64,000 bases of DNA from Hydrogenobacter hydrogenophilus. Lineage in GTDB: Bacteria > Aquificota > Aquificia > Aquificales > Aquificaceae. Shown here in pieces: positions 28,113 to 35,557 of the stretch (positions within the stretch are counted from its first letter, which is position 1; each line of letters opens with the position of its first letter). Both the position numbers and the translations under genes were made by a program. The stretch lies in NCBI RefSeq assembly GCF_900215655.1, contig NZ_OBEN01000002.1, forward strand, positions 143,189 through 207,188, read 5' to 3'. The notes under the pieces were generated by a model. That model worked only from the letters and a program-made list of their open reading frames with translations. It had not been told where the DNA came from and did no database searches.

Positions 28113-29456
28113 TTAAGACTTGAATAGTGGCACTGCAGCGGTTGCGGAAGCTTTTGGCTTTCCAGTAGATGTTCTGCTGTAAGGCTCGTAAAGGTCGTAT
28201 GTCTTGAAGAACTCCATGAGCTCGTCGTACTTTCCTGCCTTTTCAAGCTCCGCTATGTACTTAACAGTGTCTTCCCACTCTTTCTTGAGCTCTCTCCAGT
28301 TGGTTATACCCATCTTTTCAAGAAGGGGCTCGTAAGCAGAACAGTTCCAGTAGAGCTGAACCACCTTAAAGGGATGAGCACCACACGCAAGAGCTGCAAA
28401 CATCACATCAGACATAACAGCTACAGGATAGTACATACCGTGAGCTTTTCCTATCCACTGGTTCTTTTCAAAGGTTGTGGTGCATCCCGTGTCGTGCGTA
28501 ATGAGCACGTCAGCTTTGACCTCTTCGTATATAACCTTGAGTTTCCTCTGTATGGCAAAGGACCTGGTAAACTCTCTTTCCGTGAGTATATGCCTGAAGC
28601 CAAAACCACAGCAGTCGTACCATGTGGAGTAATCTACTACCTGTGCACCAAGAGCTTGCATGACCGCAGTAGATGCTGCAGGTCTTTGACCGTTGAATAC
28701 CTCAGGATCATAAGGATAGTCGTCAGCTATCATCTTATATGTGTGGCACGCGTTGTGTATGGCAACCCTCACATTGGATACATCTATACCCTTGGGCTTA
28801 CCTTCTTTTTGGTAAAGTTCTGCTATCTTATACCTCATAGCGTGGACCCACTCAGAGTAATGGACCACTTCTTGAGGGATGACTATCCTTCCATCCTCTG
28901 TGAGTCTTCCCAGCTTTTTGAGTATGGGTTTTACCGCATCTCTGAGCTCTTTGTTCATGATGAGCTGTTCCCTGGTTTCCTTGTAAGAACCAAAGGATGT
29001 TCCGCAGTGTATGAGAGGATAATAACCCGTCTTCCAAGCTTGGTGCATGTTCCTGAGCCACACCGCTGCGAGAGCTACAGGATTTGATGTTCCAGAACCA
29101 TGGTAGTTCCACGCAGTGCAAGATGTTTGGTGAGGTTCGTTGAGGTAATCAAGTCCAAACTTATTCATAAACCAAAATACAGATGCGGGATATCCTGGTA
29201 TATTTCCACACTGACCACAGGATTTGTGATGCCACAGCTTGTTGGTGGGTATAACCTTTATTCTTCCCGTCCTTGTGTAAACATACACTGGCTGGTGCTC
29301 TTCAGTGATCCTGTGTATGAGTATTTCACCCTTCGCCTCGAGCTCCTCCATCATCTCAAATATGTGATCGTAGTGAGCGTTATACTCCTTGAGAGGGAAG
29401 GGTGGCTTCTCAGGATACATAAGTATGCTTCCTTCTTTATGATGTCCGTGTGCCAT
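28113..29456 (-). CDS. hdrB1: sHdrB1, heterodisulfide reductase subunit B-like
   Basis: 447-residue CCG-domain protein. Cysteine clusters are KSCGQCGNIPG, QTSCTAWNYHGSG, HNACHTYKMIADDYP, YDCCGFGFRHIL and HDTGCTTTFEK. It is the larger of the two HdrB-type subunits and differs from hdrB2 in spacing of the cysteines. The ATG at 29456 follows AAGGAGGTG; an ATA/ATG extension to 29465 lies before the SD spacing and is rejected. The N-terminus is His-rich (MAHGHHKEG). Confidence 0.92.
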   Translation of the reverse strand: MAHGHHKEGSILMYPEKPPFPLKEYNAHYDHIFEMMEELEAKGEILIHRITEEHQPVYVYTRTGRIKVIPTNKLWHHKSCGQCGNIPGYPASVFWFMNKFGLDYLNEPHQTSCTAWNYHGSGTSNPVALAAVWLRNMHQAWKTGYYPLIHCGTSFGSYKETREQLIMNKELRDAVKPILKKLGRLTEDGRIVIPQEVVHYSEWVHAMRYKIAELYQKEGKPKGIDVSNVRVAIHNACHTYKMIADDYPYDPEVFNGQRPAASTAVMQALGAQVVDYSTWYDCCGFGFRHILTEREFTRSFAIQRKLKVIYEEVKADVLITHDTGCTTTFEKNQWIGKAHGMYYPVAVMSDVMFAALACGAHPFKVVQLYWNCSAYEPLLEKMGITNWRELKKEWEDTVKYIAELEKAGKYDELMEFFKTYDLYEPYSRTSTGKPKASATAAVPLFKS

Positions 29457-29503
29457 GATAAACACCTCCTTAAGTTTTTTGGGCTTTAAACCCCTTCATA
29501 AGC

Positions 29504-30229
29504 TTATTCCTCTTCGTACATCTCTTGATAACGCTCTTCGTTCTCTTCCACTATATCCATTATCACGTTGTAAAGGTTAGGATCAAGCTTTTCAAGCATC
29601 TCAAAGATACCGGTTTCTCTCCATATGGTGTACATCTCTATAGCTGTCTCCAAAGATACTTCCCAAGCGGTTTTGACAGACTTTCCTACATCAAAAGGTA
29701 TTGCCATTCTCTTGGCTCTTAAGTTCTCCATGTTATCTGCCATCTTGGGACCCCAGTCTGGGAAGAAGTCGGGCTGTAGCATGTCTGCTGATAGCTGGTT
29801 TCCTGTGGTCATCACCTTGAGAAGAACTCTTCCGTAAGGCTTAAGAAGATCCTTTGTAGCTTCAAAAGCATTACGCACAGCCACTTCTCTCATTATGGCA
29901 ACAAGTCCACCTGGGTTGTTGACAAAGGGACAGCGTATCCAACAGGTAAAGCATTGAGAACACGCCCATATGTACTCGTGCATCATGTCATACAGAACTT
30001 CTACATCTTCTTCAAGGAACCTTTGGACTATTTCTCTAGGAGAATAATCAAAGAATCTATTTGATGGACAGGATGCGGTACAAACTCCACAGTTAAGGCA
30101 ACCAAACAGGTACTCTTTAAAACGAAAGTCTGACTTTACTTCCTCAATGATCCTTACCTTTTCTTCCCACGGAACGCTTTTAGTTTTTTCCGATATGGGA
30201 AGGTTGTATCCATAAATATGTCCATCCAT
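29504..30229 (-). CDS. hdrC1: sHdrC1, heterodisulfide reductase subunit C-like
   Basis: 241-residue protein with two ferredoxin-type motifs, CLNCGVCTASCPSN and CSQCFTCWIRCPFV. It is the first gene of the sHdr operon. Its ATG at 30229 has AAGGAGG upstream, and its own promoter lies at 30291-30264. Despite similar folds, it is distinct from HdrC2 in the flanking helices and C-terminus (a long acidic helix NVIMDIVEENEERYQEMYEEE, approximately). Confidence 0.92.
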   Translation of the reverse strand: MDGHIYGYNLPISEKTKSVPWEEKVRIIEEVKSDFRFKEYLFGCLNCGVCTASCPSNRFFDYSPREIVQRFLEEDVEVLYDMMHEYIWACSQCFTCWIRCPFVNNPGGLVAIMREVAVRNAFEATKDLLKPYGRVLLKVMTTGNQLSADMLQPDFFPDWGPKMADNMENLRAKRMAIPFDVGKSVKTAWEVSLETAIEMYTIWRETGIFEMLEKLDPNLYNVIMDIVEENEERYQEMYEEE

Positions 30230-30365
30230 AGCCTATACCTCCTTAGGCAGTTCTACATAAAAAAATGTAGGGTATTGGTACCTCAAGTCAATTAAGTTTT
30301 GCTTATGAGCATATAAGTATATGCTTATAAATTTGCTTATAAATTTCCCATAAAAACAAGTAGGG
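30230..30365 (-). promoter_or_regulatory. sHdr operon promoter with upstream repeat cluster
   Basis: On the minus strand TTGACT (30291-30286), a 16-nt spacer and TACATT (30269-30264) form a sigma-70 promoter for hdrC1. Upstream of the -35, between 30301 and 30345 on the plus strand, lie a dyad AGCATAT-AAGT-ATATGCT and a perfect tandem repeat of GCTTATAAATTT. The half-site GCTTAT occurs four times. These are likely binding sites, and their place upstream of -35 suggests an activator. A small CTACAT...ATGTAG dyad overlaps the -10. Confidence 0.65.
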
Positions 30366-30791
30366 TTAAAGCGTGATAACCGCATACTCACCGCTCATCA
30401 ATTTATCAAGAAAGGCAGCACCACCTATGATCCCATCACACAGCTCTGGGTTCACGTCTTCCTTTTTGTATATTTCCGTCAAGTCAAGAGAAGGCACACA
30501 CAGATATATCTTTACACCAGCTTCTTTCGCCATTTTTATAAAGTCATAAACGGTTTGTTCTACGCCTGGCCTTACTTTCACCTTTTTGGCGTTATCTCTC
30601 ATAAGCAAGAAACCTGCTTCCGAAGTTATTACCATTTCCACCTCATAGTCCATGGTAGTTGCTGCGGTAGCAAGGAAAAAGGGAGCACCAGCTTGAGGGT
30701 TTATGAGTTCTCCCGTTGCAGGCTCAGCCCTCTCAAAGAAAGGTACAGTTAAAATGTAGAAGATGAGCTTTTCATAACCTTGTGCAGCCAT
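30366..30791 (-). CDS. DsrE-family protein
   Basis: 141-residue DsrE-fold protein. N-terminus: YEKLIFYILTVPFFERAEPA. Candidate sulfur-binding cysteine: VKIYLCVPSLDLTEIY, the same place as in the other DsrE proteins; a second Cys lies in NPELCDGIIGG. It is coupled to DsrE2 (13 bp apart) with an SD of AGGAGG. Together with TusA these proteins probably deliver persulfide sulfur to the sHdr complex. Confidence 0.85.
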   Translation of the reverse strand: MAAQGYEKLIFYILTVPFFERAEPATGELINPQAGAPFFLATAATTMDYEVEMVITSEAGFLLMRDNAKKVKVRPGVEQTVYDFIKMAKEAGVKIYLCVPSLDLTEIYKKEDVNPELCDGIIGGAAFLDKLMSGEYAVITL

Positions 30792-30804
30792 CTTTATCTC
30801 CTCC

Positions 30805-31338
30805 TTATACGAAGATAATCATAGGTTTGTCTGCTTCTAACACATAGTTCATAAAAGTTGCTGCTCCTGCAGGAGGTTCAAGACCTTCTATGAGGTCTTC
30901 GTACTTGTATCCGAAGAGCTCCATAGTCATTTGACAGGGAATAAGCTTTACATCAGCTTCTTTACACGCTTCTATAAGCTCGGGAATACTTGCAACTCCA
31001 TGCTCTTTTATGGTTTTTTTCATCATAAAGGTCATGAGGTCTGTCATTCCCGGTATTATGCCCATGATCTGAGGAGGTCCGGGAAAGATGGAAGATATGG
31101 TGTTAGTTATGGCATTCTGCATAGATGGTGGAAAAGCCATAGGCATAGCTGGATTTCCTATGGGTGCAATTTTTAGTTCATTCATCTTTTTTTTGTGTAT
31201 TATGTTTAATCCGTAAAAGGTAAAAAAGATGGCGGTTTCTATACCCAAAGAGGCTGCAGTTGAAGCAAGAATCAAGGGTGGATATGCCATATCAAGAGTT
31301 CCTTTTGTAGCTATTATGGCGAGCCTTTCAGTAGCCAT
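30805..31338 (-). CDS. dsrE2: DsrE2-like sulfurtransferase
   Basis: 177-residue DsrE/DsrF-like protein of the larger DsrE2 type, which is usually encoded with tusA. A hydrophobic N-terminal half (DMAYPPLILASTAASLGIETAIFFTFYG) may associate with the membrane. The conserved cysteine is in VKLIPCQMTMELFGYKYEDL. DsrE2 is thought to take sulfur at the membrane and exchange it with TusA. The gene follows tusA by 12 bp. Confidence 0.88.
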   Translation of the reverse strand: MATERLAIIATKGTLDMAYPPLILASTAASLGIETAIFFTFYGLNIIHKKKMNELKIAPIGNPAMPMAFPPSMQNAITNTISSIFPGPPQIMGIIPGMTDLMTFMMKKTIKEHGVASIPELIEACKEADVKLIPCQMTMELFGYKYEDLIEGLEPPAGAATFMNYVLEADKPMIIFV

Positions 31339-31350
31339 CTTGTTCCCTCC

Positions 31351-31587
31351 TTATTTCTTCCTAAGGTAAAAGATGATCTTACCTCCCTCCTCAACAGTTT
31401 CCAAAAGCTCATGACCCGTTCTGCTACAAAAGGCAGGTATGTCTGCCTTGGCACCGGGGTCTGTGGTTATGACTTCAAGGATCTGGCCAGACTGAAGTTC
31501 TTCAAGAGCTTTTTTAGTCTTAAGGACGGGAAGTGGACAGTTAAGACCTGAAGCGTCAAGCACCTTGTCTGGTGTTATTGTAGCCAT
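31351..31587 (-). CDS. tusA: TusA sulfur carrier protein
   Basis: 78-residue TusA/SirA-family carrier with the invariant C-P-x-P motif in GLNCPLPVLKTKKAL; the cysteine takes up persulfide sulfur. The ATG at 31587 follows AGGAGGTG; an upstream extension to 31596 is not needed. It is the first gene of the tusA-dsrE2-dsrE block and has its own strong promoter. In sulfur oxidisers TusA feeds sulfane sulfur to the sHdr/LbpA system. Confidence 0.95.
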   Translation of the reverse strand: MATITPDKVLDASGLNCPLPVLKTKKALEELQSGQILEVITTDPGAKADIPAFCSRTGHELLETVEEGGKIIFYLRKK

Positions 31588-31618
31588 GATAAACACCTCC
31601 TAAGTTCTTAATAACAGT

Positions 31619-31690
31619 ATTATAATATAGTAAACCTCTCTGTCAAAGAACACAATAGTTTTTTTTAAAGTAAGTATAAGATAAGCTTAT
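31619..31690 (-). promoter_or_regulatory. tusA promoter and upstream dyad
   Basis: On the minus strand a perfect TTGACA (31646-31641), a 16-nt spacer and a perfect TATAAT (31624-31619) form one of the best sigma-70 promoters in the window. About 35 bp upstream of the -35 is the palindrome ATAAGCTTAT (31681-31690), overlapping the purC stop. It contains the same GCTTAT half-site as the hdrC1 promoter. Confidence 0.75.
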
Positions 31691-32388
31691 AGTGTTTGAA
31701 TTCTCTCAAGCACTTTTTTATAACCTTCTGTTAGGTCTCCTAAATCAAACCTGAATCTGTCCTTGTCAAGCTTCTCTCCAGTTTTTAAGTCCCAAAGCCT
31801 GCATGTGTCTGGAGATATCTCGTCTACTATACCTATGTTTCCATCAGGCAATTCTCCAAACTCAAGTTTAAAGTCTACAAGCAAAAGCCCATGCTCTTTG
31901 AAAAATTCCACAAGTATCTGATTAGTCTTTAAAGCCATGCCCTTTAGGATGCTTATCTGTTCCTCCTTTAAAAGACCAAGAAGGATAATATGTTCGTAGC
32001 AAAGGAGGGGATCGTGAAGCTCGTCCCTCTTATAAAAGAACTCCACAAGAGGTTTGCTAAGGACTTTTCCCTCTTCTATACCCAATCTTTTGCAAAGACT
32101 CCCTGCAGAAAGATTTCTGACAACTACTTCTACATCAAACCTCCTTGCCCTCCACACGAGCATCTCCCTCTGGGAAAGCTTCCGGATAAAGTGCGTCCTT
32201 ATACCCTTCTTTTCAAGAAGTTCAAAGATAAGGCTGGATATAGTGTTGTTGAGCTCTCCCTTCCCAGCTATTTCTGCTTTTTTAGTAGCATCAAAGGCGG
32301 TGGCGGTATCCTTAAAGTAAAGAATGTACTTATCTGGATCTTGGTGTTTATAAACTATCTTGGCTTTACCTTCATAAACTTTTTCCAT
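31687..32388 (-). CDS. purC: SAICAR synthetase
   Basis: Ligates aspartate to CAIR in purine synthesis. 233 residues with family motifs KVYEGKAKIVY, FKDTATAFDATKKAEIAGKG, VVRNLSAGSLCKR, VDFKLEFGELPDGNIGIVDEISPDT. A TATAAT box at 32401-32396 lies 7 nt before the ATG with no SD, so the transcript is probably leaderless. It is followed on the same strand by the tusA promoter. Confidence 0.97.
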   Translation of the reverse strand: MEKVYEGKAKIVYKHQDPDKYILYFKDTATAFDATKKAEIAGKGELNNTISSLIFELLEKKGIRTHFIRKLSQREMLVWRARRFDVEVVVRNLSAGSLCKRLGIEEGKVLSKPLVEFFYKRDELHDPLLCYEHIILLGLLKEEQISILKGMALKTNQILVEFFKEHGLLLVDFKLEFGELPDGNIGIVDEISPDTCRLWDLKTGEKLDKDRFRFDLGDLTEGYKKVLERIQTL

Positions 32389-32428
32389 AAGTAAAATTAT
32401 ATGCGAGGGGAAGCCCCCGCAGAGAAAC

Positions 32429-33676
32429 TTAGAACTTCCAGTTTAAGCCAACAGATACTGCATCCTGTGCATTTTTACCCTGTACTATAAAACCAAAACC
32501 AGCGTTGTCTGTTGCGCTAACACTCTTTTCAAAGGCATGCTTGTAAGCGAGGTCCACACTAAAGGTATTTGTAAACTCATAACCCAAACCTAAGGTTATG
32601 TGCTGTTCGGTAATGGCTGGAAAACCAACAAGGTTAAAGTAAGCAATGTTGAAATCGCTGAAAGGTGCAGAGAAGTTGGGTATGTTGTTGGCGTTCATAA
32701 GGTTTTTAGCACCACCTCTTATAGGGGACTTACCGTAGTTATAGCCTGCCCTTAGAGCAAGCTTGGGAATGGGTCTGTACTCACCACCTATGGCTATGAC
32801 CCACTGGTCTTTCCACTGAAAGTTCTTGTAGCCTTTTGCATTCTTCCAGTTTATCCAGCGTATGTCCATGCCTACCTTAAGGTTTTGCATGGGTTTTATA
32901 CCTACACCAAAGGCAAACTCCTGTGGTTGTGTTAGCTTTAGGTCTTCAAATCTTCCATCACCGTTGGTGTCAAAAACCCTCTTGTACTTCATCTCTACTG
33001 GGCTTTGATATGTCAGACCTGCAAACACAAAGTCTCCCATGTTGTAGGCAAGACCTATCTGAGCACCTATACCGTAAGTCTGTGATTGTCCACCTCCCGC
33101 GTTCCAACAAGTTGTGGTAAAAGGTTGGCACATGTTTGCTCCCATGTCAAGAGAGCCATAAGCTAAGTGTATAGCACCTGACACGGAAATAGCGTCGTTT
33201 ATCTTGTAGGCAAGGGCTGGTATAACTCTCATAAACTGCAGTGTAGTGTGCATATTGGCAAGTCTGGGGTCCTTGTTTCTGTAATCTACACCCATACCAG
33301 ATACACCGAAAGCTCCTATACCAAAGGTAAGTTTGTCATTAATTTGATGAACTATACCCACCTCTGGTACAACAAAGACCTTTGCATCACTTGTAGCTTC
33401 TGCAGGTGGATTCATTGGACCCATAGGAGTCACATTGGTTTTTGCTTTGACATGAGGCATAAAGAGTATTCCACCAAAGCTAAGATTAAAGCCTTTATAG
33501 TAGCTCATCCATGCTGGGTTTCTAAAGATGCTGTCTGTGGGTCCTACAGGCATACCCACACCTATACCGCCCATACCCCTTGAGGCAGGCGAAACTCCTA
33601 TAAGGTTATCTCCGTTAGTGGCAAAGGACAAACCCGTGAAACCCATAAGTGCGCCCAAAAGTAGAGCCTTTCTCAT
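32429..33676 (-). CDS. OmpP1/FadL/TodX family outer-membrane porin
   Basis: 415-residue outer-membrane beta-barrel for uptake of hydrophobic compounds. It has a signal peptide (MRKALLLGALMGFTGLSFA), then the FadL hallmark TNGDNLIGVSPASRGMGGIGVG and NPAW. Many alternating strands follow and the sequence ends in Phe (VGLNWKF), as outer-membrane proteins do. SD GGGAGG precedes the ATG, and a TATAAT box lies at 33715-33710. An imperfect hairpin at 32403-32420 after the stop may end its transcript. Confidence 0.9.
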   Translation of the reverse strand: MRKALLLGALMGFTGLSFATNGDNLIGVSPASRGMGGIGVGMPVGPTDSIFRNPAWMSYYKGFNLSFGGILFMPHVKAKTNVTPMGPMNPPAEATSDAKVFVVPEVGIVHQINDKLTFGIGAFGVSGMGVDYRNKDPRLANMHTTLQFMRVIPALAYKINDAISVSGAIHLAYGSLDMGANMCQPFTTTCWNAGGGQSQTYGIGAQIGLAYNMGDFVFAGLTYQSPVEMKYKRVFDTNGDGRFEDLKLTQPQEFAFGVGIKPMQNLKVGMDIRWINWKNAKGYKNFQWKDQWVIAIGGEYRPIPKLALRAGYNYGKSPIRGGAKNLMNANNIPNFSAPFSDFNIAYFNLVGFPAITEQHITLGLGYEFTNTFSVDLAYKHAFEKSVSATDNAGFGFIVQGKNAQDAVSVGLNWKF

Positions 33677-33768
33677 CTTACTACCTCCCTTTTAGAGTCT
33701 TACCCTTTTATTATAAGTGCAAAAAATGTGAAGATTATTCAAACTGCTTATAATTTTTTAAGAGAGCT

Positions 33769-34503
33769 TTATACAAGCTGTTCTATAAGCATAACTTTTT
33801 TTTCCAAACACTCTATTAGTTTTTGTAAGTTTTCCCTTTTTATAAAGTAGACCCTTCCACCTATAGGTGTGTTTTCTTCTTTCATGGGCTTTATCCTTAT
33901 GTAGCCAAGATCCTTGCTTGCTATGTATCCTGTTGTGTACTCTGGGTCATCACTCCAGCATACTTCTGCTATAACTCCGCAGTGTATGTTTTTGGTAGCT
34001 ATGGCTAAGGCATCTATAAGCCTCTCAAGATAGAACTTTTTTATGCCTCTCTCCTTTAAAGCTTCTTTTACTGCGCTACGGTTTCTCCAATCTATCCTTG
34101 ATGTCCTTATACCTCTTTCTTGGTCTGGCTCTAACCTTTCTCCGCTTTCTACATCCATCAAAACTGCACCCCTCATGTTTCCTCCCTTAGGATTTGGTCC
34201 TTCCGTTAAAAGCTTTAGAGCTTTTCGTACCAAATCTTCACTTATTCCTATCTCCTTGAGTTTTTTTACTACAAAGTTATGGGCTTGTTCTACACTCTCA
34301 AAGTCATAGCTTTTTATAGGAAGGGAGTACGGTATGGTTTCTATGTTATCAACTCTTTCAACTGTTATGACTATCTTGTCGTACCTTTTGGGTCTTTTTA
34401 GAAGTTCTGCAACAACCCTTTCAAGCTCGTAGTGTGGTATTACCCTTTCTGCACCAGATACATGCTTTCCGTCAAGTTCCGCTCTCATCCTAACACTACG
34501 CAT
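33769..34503 (-). CDS. bioW: 6-carboxyhexanoate-CoA ligase (pimeloyl-CoA synthetase)
   Basis: Activates pimelate to pimeloyl-CoA, the first step of one biotin route. 244 residues match BioW: SVRMRAELDGKHVSGAER at the N-terminus, RGAVLMDVESGERL, GIRTSRIDW, and IAEVCWSDDPEYTTGYIASK. It overlaps murG by 8 bp at the end of a gltX-murG-bioW run. No other bio genes are in the window. The biotin synthase-like gene at 20252 could mislead; I assign that one to lipoate. Confidence 0.93.
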   Translation of the reverse strand: MRSVRMRAELDGKHVSGAERVIPHYELERVVAELLKRPKRYDKIVITVERVDNIETIPYSLPIKSYDFESVEQAHNFVVKKLKEIGISEDLVRKALKLLTEGPNPKGGNMRGAVLMDVESGERLEPDQERGIRTSRIDWRNRSAVKEALKERGIKKFYLERLIDALAIATKNIHCGVIAEVCWSDDPEYTTGYIASKDLGYIRIKPMKEENTPIGGRVYFIKRENLQKLIECLEKKVMLIEQLV

Positions 34504-35557
34504 GATTAAAAATTATATGCCTTAGTATGTCCTCACAGGCGCTTGGATTGGCAAACTCCTTTATCTTTTTTGAAAAGTCTTCTATGTTAGCAAGAATGTG
34601 TTCAAGAGCCTTAATGATCCTTTCAAGGTTAGCGTATTCCTGTCTTAGGACTATACCTCCTCCCATCTGCTCTATCTCCTTAGCGTTGTAAAATTGGTGG
34701 TCTTTTGCGGAAAAAGGAAAAGGCACAAAAACAGCAGGTATGCCAAATATGGAAAGCTCTGTTATGGTACTTGCTCCTGCTCTTGAGATGGCCACATCGC
34801 ATGCAGTATATATATACTCCATCTTGTCGCTGAAGTCAAAGACCTTGACGGGTAGTTTTTTATCTCTGTAAAAATCCGATACGAACTCTTTATCTTTTTC
34901 TCCTGTTAAGTGAATACCCTGAAGGTGAAGGTGAGAAAACACATCAAGAGCTAAGCGGTTAAGGAATTCAGCTCCCTGACTTCCTCCTATTATCAGAAGC
35001 ACTGGCTTTGTAGGATCAAAACCAAAAGACTCTTTTACTTGCTTTTTGTCAAGATGACTTCTTAGTAATCTCTTTCTTACGGGAATACCTGTCTTTACCA
35101 CCTTTTCTTTGGGAAAAAAGCGCCTTGAGTGTTCAAAGGTGATAAACACCTTAGTGGCAAACCTGCTAAGAAGCGTGTTGGTAGTGCTGGGAACAGAGTT
35201 CTGCTCGTGTAGGTAAAGAGGCTTTCTTTTTACGATTAGTGCCATACCTAAGGGTAGGCTTGCATAACCGCCAAAAACTATGCCACCTTGCGCGGTTTTT
35301 ATGTATCTTGTTAGCTTCAAACTTTCAAACAGGGAGTACACTATAGCTTTTATCTTATCTTTTACGCTTCTTCCTACAAAAGGGTAAGATTCTACAAAAG
35401 TTGCCTTGCAAGGTATTGAGCTCTTGAGCCTATTCTCTATACCTCTTTTAGAACCCACAAACTCAACATCTAAACCCTTCTCCAACATACACTCTATCAG
35501 AGCCAGCGCAGGGAAAAAGTGTCCTCCAGTACCTCCCCCTGATACATAAAACTTCAT
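34496..35557 (-). CDS. murG: UDP-GlcNAc: lipid I GlcNAc transferase
   Basis: Makes lipid II for peptidoglycan at the inner face of the membrane. 353 residues with the glycine-rich N-terminal loop SGGGTGGHFFPALALIE, FGGYASLPLGMALIVKRKPLYLHEQN, the second-domain loop LLIIGGSQGAEFLN and the donor-binding SRAGASTITELSIFGIPAVFVPFPFSAKDHQ. The ATG overlaps the gltX stop as ATGA. Confidence 0.97.
   Translation of the reverse strand: MKFYVSGGGTGGHFFPALALIECMLEKGLDVEFVGSKRGIENRLKSSIPCKATFVESYPFVGRSVKDKIKAIVYSLFESLKLTRYIKTAQGGIVFGGYASLPLGMALIVKRKPLYLHEQNSVPSTTNTLLSRFATKVFITFEHSRRFFPKEKVVKTGIPVRKRLLRSHLDKKQVKESFGFDPTKPVLLIIGGSQGAEFLNRLALDVFSHLHLQGIHLTGEKDKEFVSDFYRDKKLPVKVFDFSDKMEYIYTACDVAISRAGASTITELSIFGIPAVFVPFPFSAKDHQFYNAKEIEQMGGGIVLRQEYANLERIIKALEHILANIEDFSKKIKEFANPSACEDILRHIIFNHA

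Noticed and set aside
32403..32420. Perfect terminator between the OmpP1 gene and purC
   Set aside because: The hairpin GCGGGGG/CCCCTCGC has a bulge and is followed by ATATAATTTT, which is the purC -10 box rather than a clean T-run. Kept only as a weak possibility in the porin entry.
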